Virus record (IMG/VR): IMGVR_UViG_3300032282_001014
Span: 1 to 58,744 of that record
Source: a virus
Direction: 5' to 3' (one strand)
Length of the DNA: 58,744 bases
The stretch's first letter is position 1; each line of letters begins with the position of its first letter. Below the pieces are notes generated by a model that worked only from the letters and a program-made list of their open reading frames with translations, searched no databases and was not told the DNA's origin. Position numbers and translations under genes: made by a program. This document shows, piece by piece, positions 24,950-32,785 of this stretch.

Positions 24950-25147
24950 TTATTTGAATTTTCCAAGTCTAGATACGGGGATAAGGTTCTGAACTAAAAC
25001 ATGATCTGGTCCGTCCCCGTTCGTCCACTTTACTGCAGCAATCATTCCATCCAGTCTATAAACAAAACCGCGCAGATGAGAAATATTACTGCCAAAACTA
25101 TGTCTCCCAGTATTAGGCTTAATGGCCACATGTTCACCGATCCTCAT
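24950..25147 (-). CDS. Small basic hypothetical protein
   Basis: I use the second ATG of the MMRIGEHVAIKPN start because GGAAGG then lies five bases away; the longer frame opening at 25198 would overlap the upstream gene further. The 65-residue protein has an SH3-like beta pattern (IGEHVAIKPN, HLRGFVYRLDGMIAAVKWTNGDG, written as separated pieces). Its family is unknown. It overlaps the upstream gene by 14 bases. Confidence 0.6.
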   Translation of the reverse strand: MRIGEHVAIKPNTGRHSFGSNISHLRGFVYRLDGMIAAVKWTNGDGPDHVLVQNLIPVSRLGKFK

Positions 25148-25403
25148 CATAACCTTCCATTTCTTCTTTAATCTTCTCTTCAATGTAATCGTTCTCACGC
25201 TCAGTCAAAACAGACTCAACCTCATGAGCCAGCGTGCCGTCCATGTTAAGAAGCTCCCATTCCAACTCAGTATACCCGTGGTAGTCTACATCACTATCTT
25301 TGCAATAACGGTCGGGTTTTTGGTGATGATAATGCGTCACACCGGCGATGTACTTAGTGTCCTCATCGCCCAGTTCAACTATGATTTCTGCTTTATATTT
25401 CAT
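25134..25403 (-). CDS. Acidic hypothetical protein
   Basis: I start this 89-residue protein at MKYKAEIIVELGDED, after GAGGTG, rather than 13 codons upstream. It is acidic and helical at the C-terminus (TERENDYIEEKIKEEMEGYDEDR as separate blocks TERENDYI and EKIKEEMEGYDED). It overlaps the next gene up by 11 bases. There is no recognised family. Confidence 0.6.
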   Translation of the reverse strand: MKYKAEIIVELGDEDTKYIAGVTHYHHQKPDRYCKDSDVDYHGYTELEWELLNMDGTLAHEVESVLTERENDYIEEKIKEEMEGYDEDR

Positions 25404-25581
25404 AGGATGGCACCTCAAGAGTGACTCTGAAGCCGAGCGCACGAATAGAATTCAAAGCGGCTCTGGTGAGAGTTTTTGTACCGGCGAGTTTAGCAAACTC
25501 TTCTGCAAGGACGCAGACAGGGTACACGGTCGCTTGACCGTAGACGTCTTTAACTTTTACGATGATTTCAGGTTGATTCAT
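25393..25581 (-). CDS. Small hypothetical protein with leader box
   Basis: The 62-residue protein MNQPEIIVKVKDVYGQATVYPVC... is alpha/beta in look, with a helix (LTRAALNSIRALGF). The ATG follows GGAG, which itself follows AATAACTTAATAACT, a leader box shared with three other early genes. Function is unknown. Confidence 0.6.
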   Translation of the reverse strand: MNQPEIIVKVKDVYGQATVYPVCVLAEEFAKLAGTKTLTRAALNSIRALGFRVTLEVPSYEI

Positions 25582-25592
25582 AATGATTCTCC

Positions 25593-25607
25593 AGTTATTA
25601 AGTTATT
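25593..25607 (-). promoter_or_regulatory. Leader box of early gene (RTAACTYATAACT type)
   Basis: The minus strand reads AATAACTTAATAACT before GGAG and the ATG at 25581. Close copies occur at 25934-25948 (minus), 19497-19510 (minus) and 26091-26105 (plus). The repeat lies in the untranslated leader, so it may act on translation or RNA stability. Confidence 0.6.
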
Positions 25608-25616
25608 GAGTTAAAA

Positions 25617-25922
25617 TTAATACGTGTAAAAACCTTTAGCGCCACAGAAACCGAGGTAACCACCAGTGCTGCTTGAGCGTTGAATCAACTCGCTCATGTT
25701 GATACCACCTACCCAGCGACCCCACGCTTCATTGTAAAACACAACGTACTGAGCGGGACGAGCTTCAACACCTGGTGTTTTGCTGAAATAATTAGCAGCG
25801 TCTTGTGCCATCTTAGCGGTAGCTTTTTCAGCGGCAGCTTCTGAGGCATAATTCTTGCAAGGGTTTTTGTTTGTAGTGCGATATTCTTCGATGCGGGCGG
25901 TGAGCGAGGCGATGATGTTCAT
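25617..25922 (-). CDS. First leftward early gene, small hypothetical protein
   Basis: The 101-residue protein (MNIIASLTARIEEYRTTNKN...) is helical at the start, Ala-rich in the middle, and ends with Trp/Gly-rich AWGRWVGGIN and a GGYLGFCGAKGFYTY tail. AGGAG follows the leader box TATAACTTATAACT. As the first gene after the divergent promoter, it probably acts early in host takeover. I do not recognise the family. Confidence 0.65.
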   Translation of the reverse strand: MNIIASLTARIEEYRTTNKNPCKNYASEAAAEKATAKMAQDAANYFSKTPGVEARPAQYVVFYNEAWGRWVGGINMSELIQRSSSTGGYLGFCGAKGFYTY

Positions 25923-25971
25923 AGTGAGGCTCCTAGTTATAAGTTATACAACGGGTCGTGCTATGGACTGA

Positions 25972-26000
25972 ACTATGGAGACGTTCTGGAAAAAAGGCAA
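25972..26000 (-). promoter_or_regulatory. Leftward early promoter: TTGCCT-17-CATAGT
   Basis: On the minus strand TTGCCT (26000-25995) is followed by exactly 17 bases and CATAGT (25977-25972). Upstream lies TTGATT-CAAAAATAC-AATTT, which matches an element before the HD-gene promoter region. It would drive the leftward early operon. The -10 box is weaker than those of the structural promoters. Confidence 0.6.
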
Positions 26001-26047
26001 ATTGTATTTTTGAATCAATTTTAGAAAGTTGATTGCTTTTTCCAATT

Positions 26048-26076
26048 TTGACATTTCTACATTTGTCAGGCATAAT
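26048..26076 (+). promoter_or_regulatory. Rightward early promoter: TTGACA-17-CATAAT
   Basis: A consensus TTGACA -35 box, a 17-base spacer and CATAAT form a strong sigma-70-type promoter facing the SF2 helicase gene. TGACA and TGTCA half-sites (26049-26053, 26064-26068) inside it, and CCAATT/AATTGG arms (26042-26047, 26074-26079) around it, could be repressor operators. Confidence 0.75.
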
Positions 26077-26090
26077 TGGGGATCTTTAAT

Positions 26091-26105
26091 TTATAACTTA
26101 TAACT
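26091..26105 (+). promoter_or_regulatory. Leader box directly before GTG start of helicase
   Basis: TTATAACTTATAACT ends one base before the GTG start codon and replaces a normal Shine-Dalgarno sequence. The same direct repeat of ATAACT appears in the leaders of leftward early genes. A near-leaderless or specially regulated start is implied. Confidence 0.6.
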
Positions 26106-27653
26106 GTGAAACTTCGTCCTTATCAGCTAGATGCCTATCAACGTGCTCTACATCACCTAGAGTCCGGTGATAACCCTGTGCTGCAATTAGCTACAGGTAC
26201 GGGTAAATCTCTCATCATCGCCGCTATAGCGTCTCACTATGAGAAAAAACAGCTTAACGTCTGGATCCTGACCCACGTTCAACAGCTCGTCGGGCAGAAC
26301 GCTATAGCGTATAGAAAGTTTACCGGCGACAGTCCTGGCATAGTCTGCTCAGGAATGGGTATGGCTAACTATGAGAACCGTGTTACCTTCGCTACAGTTC
26401 AAAGCATACGTAAACCGGCTATAGATAAGCTCATAGCTGACCCAGACCTCATCATAATTGATGAAGCGCATAGGGTGCCTCACGGTAATGATCAAGCTAT
26501 AATGTATAGTGAGATCTTTTTAAAATACCCTAATGCAAAACGTCTAGGTATGACTGCTACTCCATGGCGAATGGACAACGGTCTCATATACGGAGATAAG
26601 AACCATTTTATATTCAACACTCTCGCTTATGCTTACCCTGTACTCAAAGCAGTGGAAGAAGGTTATCTTTCTCCTTTAGTCGGTGTTGAAACAGAATACC
26701 AATTAGATTTAGAAAAAGCAGACGTTAACAACGGTGACTTCTCTCAGCTAGACGTTGAAGAGCTTGCTACTGAAAAATGGCTTAGGGTTGTAGCTGATTC
26801 TATTCACAGTTTAGCCCACAACCGTAAGCATATTGCTGTGTACTGCCCAACTATAAAGTCAGCTATGAAGACTGCTGACATGATACGTGAAACTACAGGT
26901 TGGACAGTTGACGTTATGACAGGCGGTACGAGTAAGCAACATAGAGATGAAATTTTATTGGACATGTACGCAGGCAGCTTACGGGTGCTCTGCTCAGTTG
27001 ATACAATTACTACTGGCTTTGACTTTCCTCCACTAGATTGCATAGTGTGTCTAAGACCTACTCTATCCTCCTCTCTGTGGGTTCAAATACAAGGTCGGGG
27101 TACACGCCTACACAAAGACAAAAAGAACTGCCTCGTGCTGGATTACGTCGGTAACTACCAGCGTCTGGGCGGTGTTGACATGCTTGACAGTTACGTGCGT
27201 GAAGTTAATCTTGACGTAGTTGAACAAGTACCGGCTGCTGAAATTAGAAAGCCATACGTTAAAAAGACTCGCAAATTATTGCCAGGAGTCCGCAACTTAG
27301 TGCCAGTTGACCCTATGACGGGCAGGGAAGTTATTGACGGTAGCTGCCTCACGTTGACGGTTAACTCAGCTTCAGCTGTGCCGATTAAAACTAAAAGTCA
27401 TTCCAAGCAAGTGCTGCTTGTTCAATACGCTTGCACTACAGTTGACAACGTGAGGATAGATGCCTCTACGTTTGTACACACTGAGACGCCTAGAGGAGTT
27501 GACCAAACATTTTTCAAAAATAGACATTTGGCGGTATACTTACCTTCCCCTGCGGCAAAAGTAATCTGGCAGGTACGTAACAGTATATCACCTCAACAGG
27601 TTATCGCTCGTAAGTCTGGGCGGTATTGGAATGTAATCGAAGAACTTTTCTAA
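26106..27653 (+). CDS. SF2 DNA helicase (DEAH, RadD/type III res-like)
   Basis: The 515-residue protein has RPYQLDAYQRAL (Q-motif region), Walker A ATGTGKS (29-35), DEAH (119-122), MTATPWR (149-155), and a C-terminal helicase domain with TTGFDFPPLD and QIQGRGTR (motif VI). It is a compact SF2 translocase similar to RadD-type helicases. It probably unwinds or remodels forks or recombination intermediates. The start is GTG without a usual ribosome-binding site, directly after the leader box. It is the first gene of the rightward operon. Confidence 0.9.
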   Translation: MKLRPYQLDAYQRALHHLESGDNPVLQLATGTGKSLIIAAIASHYEKKQLNVWILTHVQQLVGQNAIAYRKFTGDSPGIVCSGMGMANYENRVTFATVQSIRKPAIDKLIADPDLIIIDEAHRVPHGNDQAIMYSEIFLKYPNAKRLGMTATPWRMDNGLIYGDKNHFIFNTLAYAYPVLKAVEEGYLSPLVGVETEYQLDLEKADVNNGDFSQLDVEELATEKWLRVVADSIHSLAHNRKHIAVYCPTIKSAMKTADMIRETTGWTVDVMTGGTSKQHRDEILLDMYAGSLRVLCSVDTITTGFDFPPLDCIVCLRPTLSSSLWVQIQGRGTRLHKDKKNCLVLDYVGNYQRLGGVDMLDSYVREVNLDVVEQVPAAEIRKPYVKKTRKLLPGVRNLVPVDPMTGREVIDGSCLTLTVNSASAVPIKTKSHSKQVLLVQYACTTVDNVRIDASTFVHTETPRGVDQTFFKNRHLAVYLPSPAAKVIWQVRNSISPQQVIARKSGRYWNVIEELF

Positions 27654-27670
27654 CTCGGAGAAAAAATATA

Positions 27671-27979
27671 ATGACCGATATATTGAGAAGGAGCCGATTC
27701 AAAGAGGAACGCTCACTGTTGCCGCACCAACGGCAATACATTGAGATATACCTTGAGAAGAGTGTTCCTGAAAAACATAAATTAGCAACCCAAAGATCGC
27801 TGCTCGGTCAAGTGCCTCGCAGTGTGGCTATCCGTGTCAAATGTCTGCAGTGTTGCAGCTATGACCGAGAAGAGATAACACACTGTACTGTTCTGTCTTG
27901 TGCGTTACACGCAGTAAGACCGTATCAGAATAAGAACGCACCTGACGAGGAGACCGATGGTGGTGAAACAGACGAATAA
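27671..27979 (+). CDS. Zinc-binding phage protein linked to primase
   Basis: I start this 102-residue protein at MTDILRRSRF, after CGGAG; the longer frame starts inside the helicase gene. It carries four spaced Cys, IRVKCLQC and HCTVLSC (Cys58, 61, 72, 77), followed by HAVRPYQ, a pattern of small phage zinc-binding proteins of the 'KCLxC...CPLxxxRP' type. It overlaps the Prim-Pol gene by 23 bases. It may assist primer synthesis; the role is unproven. Confidence 0.75.
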   Translation: MTDILRRSRFKEERSLLPHQRQYIEIYLEKSVPEKHKLATQRSLLGQVPRSVAIRVKCLQCCSYDREEITHCTVLSCALHAVRPYQNKNAPDEETDGGETDE

Positions 27980-30068
27980 ATTCGGTCTCGTTGACAAAGC
28001 TCCAACAACTTTAGATTATGCGCTTGCGTACTCTAAGTTGGGTTGGTACGTGTTGCCTGTCTGGTCAGTTGATGACAACGGACAGTGCCGCTGTGGTTTG
28101 CCGAATGACGCTTCCGGTCACAAAGCTGGTAAGCATCCTCAAGCTAACCTCGTACCCCATGGGCATCAAGACTCAACAGTAGACGAACAAACAATACGCA
28201 ACTGGTGGGCAGAAGATCCTGACGCAGGTATAGGAATATCCCTCTCTACGTCCGGACTAATCGCCCTAGACATAGACCCACAGAACGGCGGTCGGGAGTC
28301 TCTAGCTACTTTAGAGGCAGAACACGGCGTGTTACATTCCGACTGTACTGCCATAACTCAAGGTGGCGGTGAACATCGCCTGTTTATAGCTGACCCAGAG
28401 TTATCATTCCCTGGTTCTCTCGGTGCAGGATTAGACCTGAAACACAACGGTTATATCTGTGTAGCTCCCTCACTCGGACCACACGGTGTTTATAGATGGG
28501 AAGCCGGTCGCTCTCCGCTGTCTCAATCTAAACCGGCTAGACCTTCTCCTTTACCTTCGCTCATAGCTGGCAAGGCACGCACTACAGTCGATTATAGCCT
28601 GACTGAACGTGGAGGTATACCTGTAGCGACTGCCCAGACGTTTGATGATCTACGCTCTGCGTTACGTCACGTTGACGCTGATGATTATACTACATGGGTC
28701 AACGTCGGTATGGTGCTTAAATCATACGGCGAGAACGGATACAAAGTCTGGACAGAATGGTCATCCCGCAGCTCTAAGTTTGATGCAAGTGCCCAACGTC
28801 GCAAGTGGGAAAGAGACTTAGACCAAGCCCACAGCATTACATACCGCTCAATCTTTAGAATGGCGATTGATAACGGTTGGGCAGGGAATAACAAAACTAT
28901 CGCCAATGACAATCAAGCTCACCCTCTCAGTCTCAAACGCTCAACTCACTCTGGTGCATCTTCTGTTACCGTCTTTGAATACGTTTACGATGACTTTATG
29001 TCAACTGGTGTCAACGTGGTAGCTGGTGCTCCTGGTGTAGGTAAGACAACTCTCATAGTGCCGATGGCTCTAGCTACCGCTCACTTGTGCCCAACTGACT
29101 ACGCTCTGCGTCCCTCTGTACGGCGTAACGTAATCATCATAACTGAGTCTGTAGTTCAAGTGCAGCGAGTCATTTACTCATTGTACTCATGGGGTTATAC
29201 GGGCATGGGCACTGCTGACTTTGACTCACGGGTTAGAGTTATAGCCGCACAACGCTTAGACCCTAAGATAGTCTCGCAGGTAGCAGATGAATACAAAGAG
29301 TGGACAGTTGACAACAAGAAAGCTGACGGTGAAATGTACTCTGCTTTACCGCTCGTAATATTTGACACCGCCAACGCTGTGTTTGATTTAGAAAACGAGA
29401 ACGACAACGCAGAGGTCGGTCGGGCAATGGCTTACATAAAGCAATCCTTCTCAGCTTTCCCAATCATCATCGTCAGTCACACTTCCAAAACACACGGTAT
29501 GGGTGAATCTGACCTGCTCTCACCTCGCGGTGCGTCTGCTTGGACAGGTGACGCTCAAGGTGTTTACACAGTGTTTAAAGACGGTGAAGACAACGATGCC
29601 CCACGTGTGTTAAAGGCTCTAAAGATCAGGTTTCCTGTTGCCTTCCATGAGCTGACATTCGACCTTATTCAAAACAAAGAGACGCACAAAGATGTGTTAG
29701 GTTACGACAAAGAGATCTGGTTCTCTCACTCAGTCGCCAGACCTTTAAAGACCGGCGAACGTGCGCAGCTGAAAGAAGATCGTAAGGAAGCTAAAGAGTT
29801 AGAATCATGGAACAGGCTCTGTGATGAGATAACTGACTTAGTGCGCAGGGACTCTGGTCGCTCACGTTCTCACTATGAAAGACTACCGGCTAACCAAGGA
29901 GGTATAAAAGGTTCTCAAGAGCGAAAAGAAAGAGCTATAACCAGTTTGCTGAATGACGGTAGTCTAGTCAGAGTTGAATTAGAAGTGCCCAAAGGACGCG
30001 CAAATCATTACTTGCGTGTGGATGAAGACGTAATAGCAGCAATTGAGAAAGGTAGGTATGGTATATGA
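27957..30068 (+). CDS. Bifunctional Prim-Pol/helicase replication protein
   Basis: The 703-residue protein fuses an archaeo-eukaryotic primase-like Prim-Pol domain with a RecA-fold helicase. The primase part shows DIDP (105-108) and GGEHRLF (137-143). A PriCT-like region (about 225-290, DDYTTWVNVGM, RKWERDLDQAHS) follows. The helicase has Walker A AGAPGVGKTT (about 355-364), Walker B PLVIFDTANAVF (about 463-474) and IIVSHTSK. It should prime and unwind for PolB. GAGGAG precedes the ATG. The C-terminal part carries a small winged-helix-like segment. Confidence 0.92.
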   Translation: MVVKQTNKFGLVDKAPTTLDYALAYSKLGWYVLPVWSVDDNGQCRCGLPNDASGHKAGKHPQANLVPHGHQDSTVDEQTIRNWWAEDPDAGIGISLSTSGLIALDIDPQNGGRESLATLEAEHGVLHSDCTAITQGGGEHRLFIADPELSFPGSLGAGLDLKHNGYICVAPSLGPHGVYRWEAGRSPLSQSKPARPSPLPSLIAGKARTTVDYSLTERGGIPVATAQTFDDLRSALRHVDADDYTTWVNVGMVLKSYGENGYKVWTEWSSRSSKFDASAQRRKWERDLDQAHSITYRSIFRMAIDNGWAGNNKTIANDNQAHPLSLKRSTHSGASSVTVFEYVYDDFMSTGVNVVAGAPGVGKTTLIVPMALATAHLCPTDYALRPSVRRNVIIITESVVQVQRVIYSLYSWGYTGMGTADFDSRVRVIAAQRLDPKIVSQVADEYKEWTVDNKKADGEMYSALPLVIFDTANAVFDLENENDNAEVGRAMAYIKQSFSAFPIIIVSHTSKTHGMGESDLLSPRGASAWTGDAQGVYTVFKDGEDNDAPRVLKALKIRFPVAFHELTFDLIQNKETHKDVLGYDKEIWFSHSVARPLKTGERAQLKEDRKEAKELESWNRLCDEITDLVRRDSGRSRSHYERLPANQGGIKGSQERKERAITSLLNDGSLVRVELEVPKGRANHYLRVDEDVIAAIEKGRYGI

Positions 30069-30268
30069 TGCTTGAAACAATCACCTATAAACAAGTGCTT
30101 GACTGGGTGCACGCTACATGGGCTAAATCATTAGCTGCCGTGATTGCATTTTGTTTAGGTATTTGGATTGGTCAAGTGCAGATTGAGGGTCGTGTAATTG
30201 GTGACTGCAAATACGCCGGAGCTTTCCGTGTAGGTCATGAAGCTTTTGTATGCCAGAGGAGAATATGA
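30065..30268 (+). CDS. Small single-TM protein
   Basis: The 67-residue protein overlaps the Prim-Pol stop by four bases. It has one membrane segment at about residues 20-39 (WAKSLAAVIAFCLGIWIGQV) and a short C-terminal domain with two Cys (GDCKYAGAF, FVCQRRI). The next gene starts inside its last codons. The membrane placement suits a partner of the two exported proteins that follow. Confidence 0.65.
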   Translation: MMLETITYKQVLDWVHATWAKSLAAVIAFCLGIWIGQVQIEGRVIGDCKYAGAFRVGHEAFVCQRRI

Positions 30269-31047
30269 AATACATTCTACTGTTACTAATTGCCTCTACC
30301 GCTCATGCTGAATGGCATGCTACTGCAGGTAAAGAAGTTTTTGGTCCGGAGACTTCTGAGAAAGCAGCATGCAAGTCTGCACAAGACCGAGCGATTGAGA
30401 ATGCTTTAGTTAAAGTCGCTGGTGAATCAATCACCGTCTCTAAGGTTCAGATTTGCAATGATAAGAACGTCGATGCTTGCCAATACGCTCAGACTTCTAT
30501 GTCTCAAACAGACGGTATGGTGACTGGGGTTAGGAACATAAAGCAGCTCGTGTTGAACGGCTCTTGTACTGTGTCTTTAGAAGTTGACATCTTTAAAGAT
30601 AAATCACCTGTTGACAATACTTTTGACCCAGACGTTAGATTGGTTCAAAATAAACTTTACGACGGTGATCAGCTCAACATAAAGGCTAAATCAAATCAGC
30701 CGATGTATTTGAATCTGTTCTTGTACTCTCCTTACGAAGACGAGCGAGACCAGATTAAACTGCTGTACCCTAGTCGCTACCAACCTAGCCAACGCATCAC
30801 TAGGGAAGCTTACTTCCCGTCTGAGAATTACAAGATGCTCGTTAGGTTTCCAAAAAGAAACGCAGTCGTAGGTGACCTTGCAAGTGAAACGATTATAGCA
30901 GTCGCAACAAAAACAGAAATGACATTCAGGGAGAGCTTTACCCTGCATGAGTTTAACCAGAGGTTGCAGGAGATTCCAAAGAAAGACCGTAGGATAATCA
31001 AAATGCCGTATTTTGTTTGGGCAGTACCGAAGAAAGAACTTAAATAA
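30265..31047 (+). CDS. Exported DUF4384-like periplasmic protein
   Basis: I start this 260-residue protein at MKYILLLLIASTAHA after GAGGAG; an in-frame ATG five codons upstream has no such site. Residues 1-15 form a signal peptide with a likely cut after AHA. The mature part begins with an Ala/Glu-rich, Cys-containing domain (AQDRAIENALVKVAGES). A beta-rich C-terminal domain of the DUF4384 kind follows (YLNLFLYSPYED, IKLLYPSRY). Two Cys pairs suggest disulfides. Such exported proteins are unusual in a replication block. Confidence 0.72.
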   Translation: MKYILLLLIASTAHAEWHATAGKEVFGPETSEKAACKSAQDRAIENALVKVAGESITVSKVQICNDKNVDACQYAQTSMSQTDGMVTGVRNIKQLVLNGSCTVSLEVDIFKDKSPVDNTFDPDVRLVQNKLYDGDQLNIKAKSNQPMYLNLFLYSPYEDERDQIKLLYPSRYQPSQRITREAYFPSENYKMLVRFPKRNAVVGDLASETIIAVATKTEMTFRESFTLHEFNQRLQEIPKKDRRIIKMPYFVWAVPKKELK

Positions 31048-31063
31048 CTTAGAAAGATATAAC

Positions 31064-31669
31064 ATGAAAACTTTATTATTACTCTCAGTACTCGTACTAG
31101 CTGCTTGCAGCTCAGTCAAACCAGGATCCTTAGAAGCTATTAAAGCTGAGAAGGAAGAGATTAAAAAAGAGATGGCTAAGACTCTTGACAACACGCCTAA
31201 GTGGTACCTAACTCCACCCAAGGACAACACCGCAGTCTATGAGAAAGCTGTAGCACGCAGTCGTGATATGCAGATGGCAGTCAACAAGGCTCACATGCTT
31301 GCCCGTGCTCAGTTGGCGATTGCTATCCAAGGTGAGATTAACGCTACTATGCGTTTGTTCATGGACGAAGTGGGATATAACCCAGACGTCTCAAATAATG
31401 CCTCTATCGTTACGTCTCAAGATGCCCTGCTAGTTGAACTGCCAGGAGTTGAGCAGGAAGACGCAAAGCTGCTGCTTGAAGGTGATCGCTATGTAGCTTA
31501 CGTTCTAATTAAGTACCCTGTAGGTGAAATGAATAAGGTAATGGTTGACCGGATTCACCAAAACAATGCGCTGACTGCTAAACTCAGAGCCAGTAAAGCT
31601 TTTACCGAATTAGAACGTAAAGTTGAAAATGAGAAGTTTAGACAAGATAAATTGATACTGAAAGAATAA
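31064..31669 (+). CDS. LPP20-like lipoprotein
   Basis: I start this 201-residue protein at MKTLLLLSVLVLAACSS. The signal peptide ends in a lipobox LAAC (Cys16), so it should be a membrane lipoprotein. The mature part has KWYLTPPKDN, YEKAVARSRDMQMAVNKAHMLARAQLA (as landmark pieces) and a charged helical end; it resembles the LPP20/FlgP-type outer-membrane lipoprotein group. It follows the exported DUF4384-like gene by 16 bases, and the two may work together at the cell envelope. Confidence 0.75.
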   Translation: MKTLLLLSVLVLAACSSVKPGSLEAIKAEKEEIKKEMAKTLDNTPKWYLTPPKDNTAVYEKAVARSRDMQMAVNKAHMLARAQLAIAIQGEINATMRLFMDEVGYNPDVSNNASIVTSQDALLVELPGVEQEDAKLLLEGDRYVAYVLIKYPVGEMNKVMVDRIHQNNALTAKLRASKAFTELERKVENEKFRQDKLILKE

Positions 31670-31671
31670 AA

Positions 31672-31923
31672 ATGATCAACTTCAACGATAGTTATAAATC
31701 AAACAAATTGTTTGAGCATATTAAAGACGCATATGAATTAGAAACAGATCAAGACCTTGCAAAGTTTCTGCATTCCTCACCGTCAACTATAAGTCGCATT
31801 AACAACGACACGTTGGGGTTGACACCGAAGATGACTCTAGTGATATACGACCGCACAGGGTTACCTATTGAACAAATTAGATCTTGGTTTAAACAGAAAG
31901 TTAAAAGAAAGGATTTTTTATGA
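31672..31923 (+). CDS. XRE-type helix-turn-helix regulator
   Basis: The 83-residue protein has a helix-turn-helix at about residues 26-46 (TDQDLAKFLHSSPSTISRIN), typical of small Cro/CI-like regulators. The C-terminus (LPIEQIRSWFKQK) may dimerise. It is encoded two bases after the lipoprotein stop. It could bind the operator-like dyads at the divergent promoter 26042-26079 and switch off early genes; this is inference. Confidence 0.75.
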   Translation: MINFNDSYKSNKLFEHIKDAYELETDQDLAKFLHSSPSTISRINNDTLGLTPKMTLVIYDRTGLPIEQIRSWFKQKVKRKDFL

Positions 31924-32207
31924 ATAAAGAAGACATTATCCGCATACACAGTTGCGTGTTTTCAAACCAAACGGTAAAGACGTATTCAGCAGGAGGTAGC
32001 GGCAGCACGCATCTTATTCATCTGCATGGCGGTTGGCGTTTCTTAAAGAAAGATGAACCTGTCATAGACAAGTCAATAACTAAATGTGAGTTGAAGCGTG
32101 AATGGGTTGGGCTGACGGATGAAGAAACAAACGCTTTGATACAAAAGTGGGCGGGTGAGTTGGTGTTTGAAGTAACTCAGGCTTTGAAGGAGAAGAACAA
32201 TGGATAA
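31920..32207 (+). CDS. Small hypothetical protein
   Basis: The 95-residue protein starts after AAAGGA and overlaps the HTH gene by four bases. It contains GSGSTHLIHLHGGWRFL and a charged helical end (ALIQKWAGELVFEVTQAL). No family is recognised; the His/Gly motif may bind metal but it is short. Confidence 0.6.
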   Translation: MNKEDIIRIHSCVFSNQTVKTYSAGGSGSTHLIHLHGGWRFLKKDEPVIDKSITKCELKREWVGLTDEETNALIQKWAGELVFEVTQALKEKNNG

Positions 32208-32346
32208 AGAATATTCAGACTACGAAACACAACGCGCAATTCTGCTTGAGTACATGCAAGTCATGATTGCTCGTAACGACTGGCACGGGGTGTCGGATGC
32301 CGCCAACGACCTGCGGGAGCTTGAAGCTGAGGAGAAGAATAAATGA
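32200..32346 (+). CDS. Small acidic helical protein
   Basis: The 48-residue frame begins MDKEYSDYETQRAILLEYM, overlaps the previous stop by eight bases and follows AAGGAG. It contains DWHGVSDAANDLRELEAEE, a motif seen in many small phage proteins of unknown role, probably two helices. Confidence 0.6.
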   Translation: MDKEYSDYETQRAILLEYMQVMIARNDWHGVSDAANDLRELEAEEKNK

Positions 32347-32486
32347 AAGAAAGACCGCCACCAACAAAAGAGCTTTGCTTGCACCTTGCTGAGATTTATT
32401 ACGAGATGGGTATGCCCCAACGTAGTTGGCAATACCTGCTGTGCTGGGCAGCGTACGATGATTACTTAGATCTTTTTTGGAGATAA
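32343..32486 (+). CDS. Small hypothetical protein
   Basis: The 47-residue frame MKERPPPTKELCLHLAEIY... overlaps the previous gene by four bases. It is helical with Trp and Cys (RSWQYLLCWAAYDDY). No family is recognised. Tight overlap on both sides supports it as a real coding frame. Confidence 0.55.
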   Translation: MKERPPPTKELCLHLAEIYYEMGMPQRSWQYLLCWAAYDDYLDLFWR

Positions 32487-32491
32487 TTAAA

Positions 32492-32785
32492 ATGAATTGT
32501 AAACCTAACGACCTTGCGATGATTGTACGGATACCTGCCTCATGGTACCAAATAGGTTCACCACAAATTATGAGAGTAGTTGAAGGACTTATCGGTAAAG
32601 TTGTCCGTGTGCTTTACATTGACAACATAGACGCTGACGGTGAACCCTGCTGGTTAGTTGAAGAGCCGGTGGTACTTATTCCGCATATGGCTGCAGTGGC
32701 TTCTGTTCAAGACTGCATATTACAGCCTCTTAACCCTGAAGGCGAATTAGAAGATATAAACACAAACGAGGAGTTAACCGTATGA
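32492..32785 (+). CDS. Small hypothetical beta-rich protein
   Basis: The 97-residue protein is read from MNCKPNDLAMIVRIP, after TGGAGATAATTAAA. It looks like an SH3-type barrel (NDLAMIVR, IGKVVRVLY, CWLVEEPV), a fold common in small phage proteins of the DNA-metabolism block. The stop overlaps the next start. Function is unknown. Confidence 0.65.
   Translation: MNCKPNDLAMIVRIPASWYQIGSPQIMRVVEGLIGKVVRVLYIDNIDADGEPCWLVEEPVVLIPHMAAVASVQDCILQPLNPEGELEDINTNEELTV

Noticed and set aside
31672-31923. Temperate repressor of a prophage
   Set aside because: An HTH protein is present, but no integrase, excisionase or attachment-like site was found; an early/late regulator is a simpler view.
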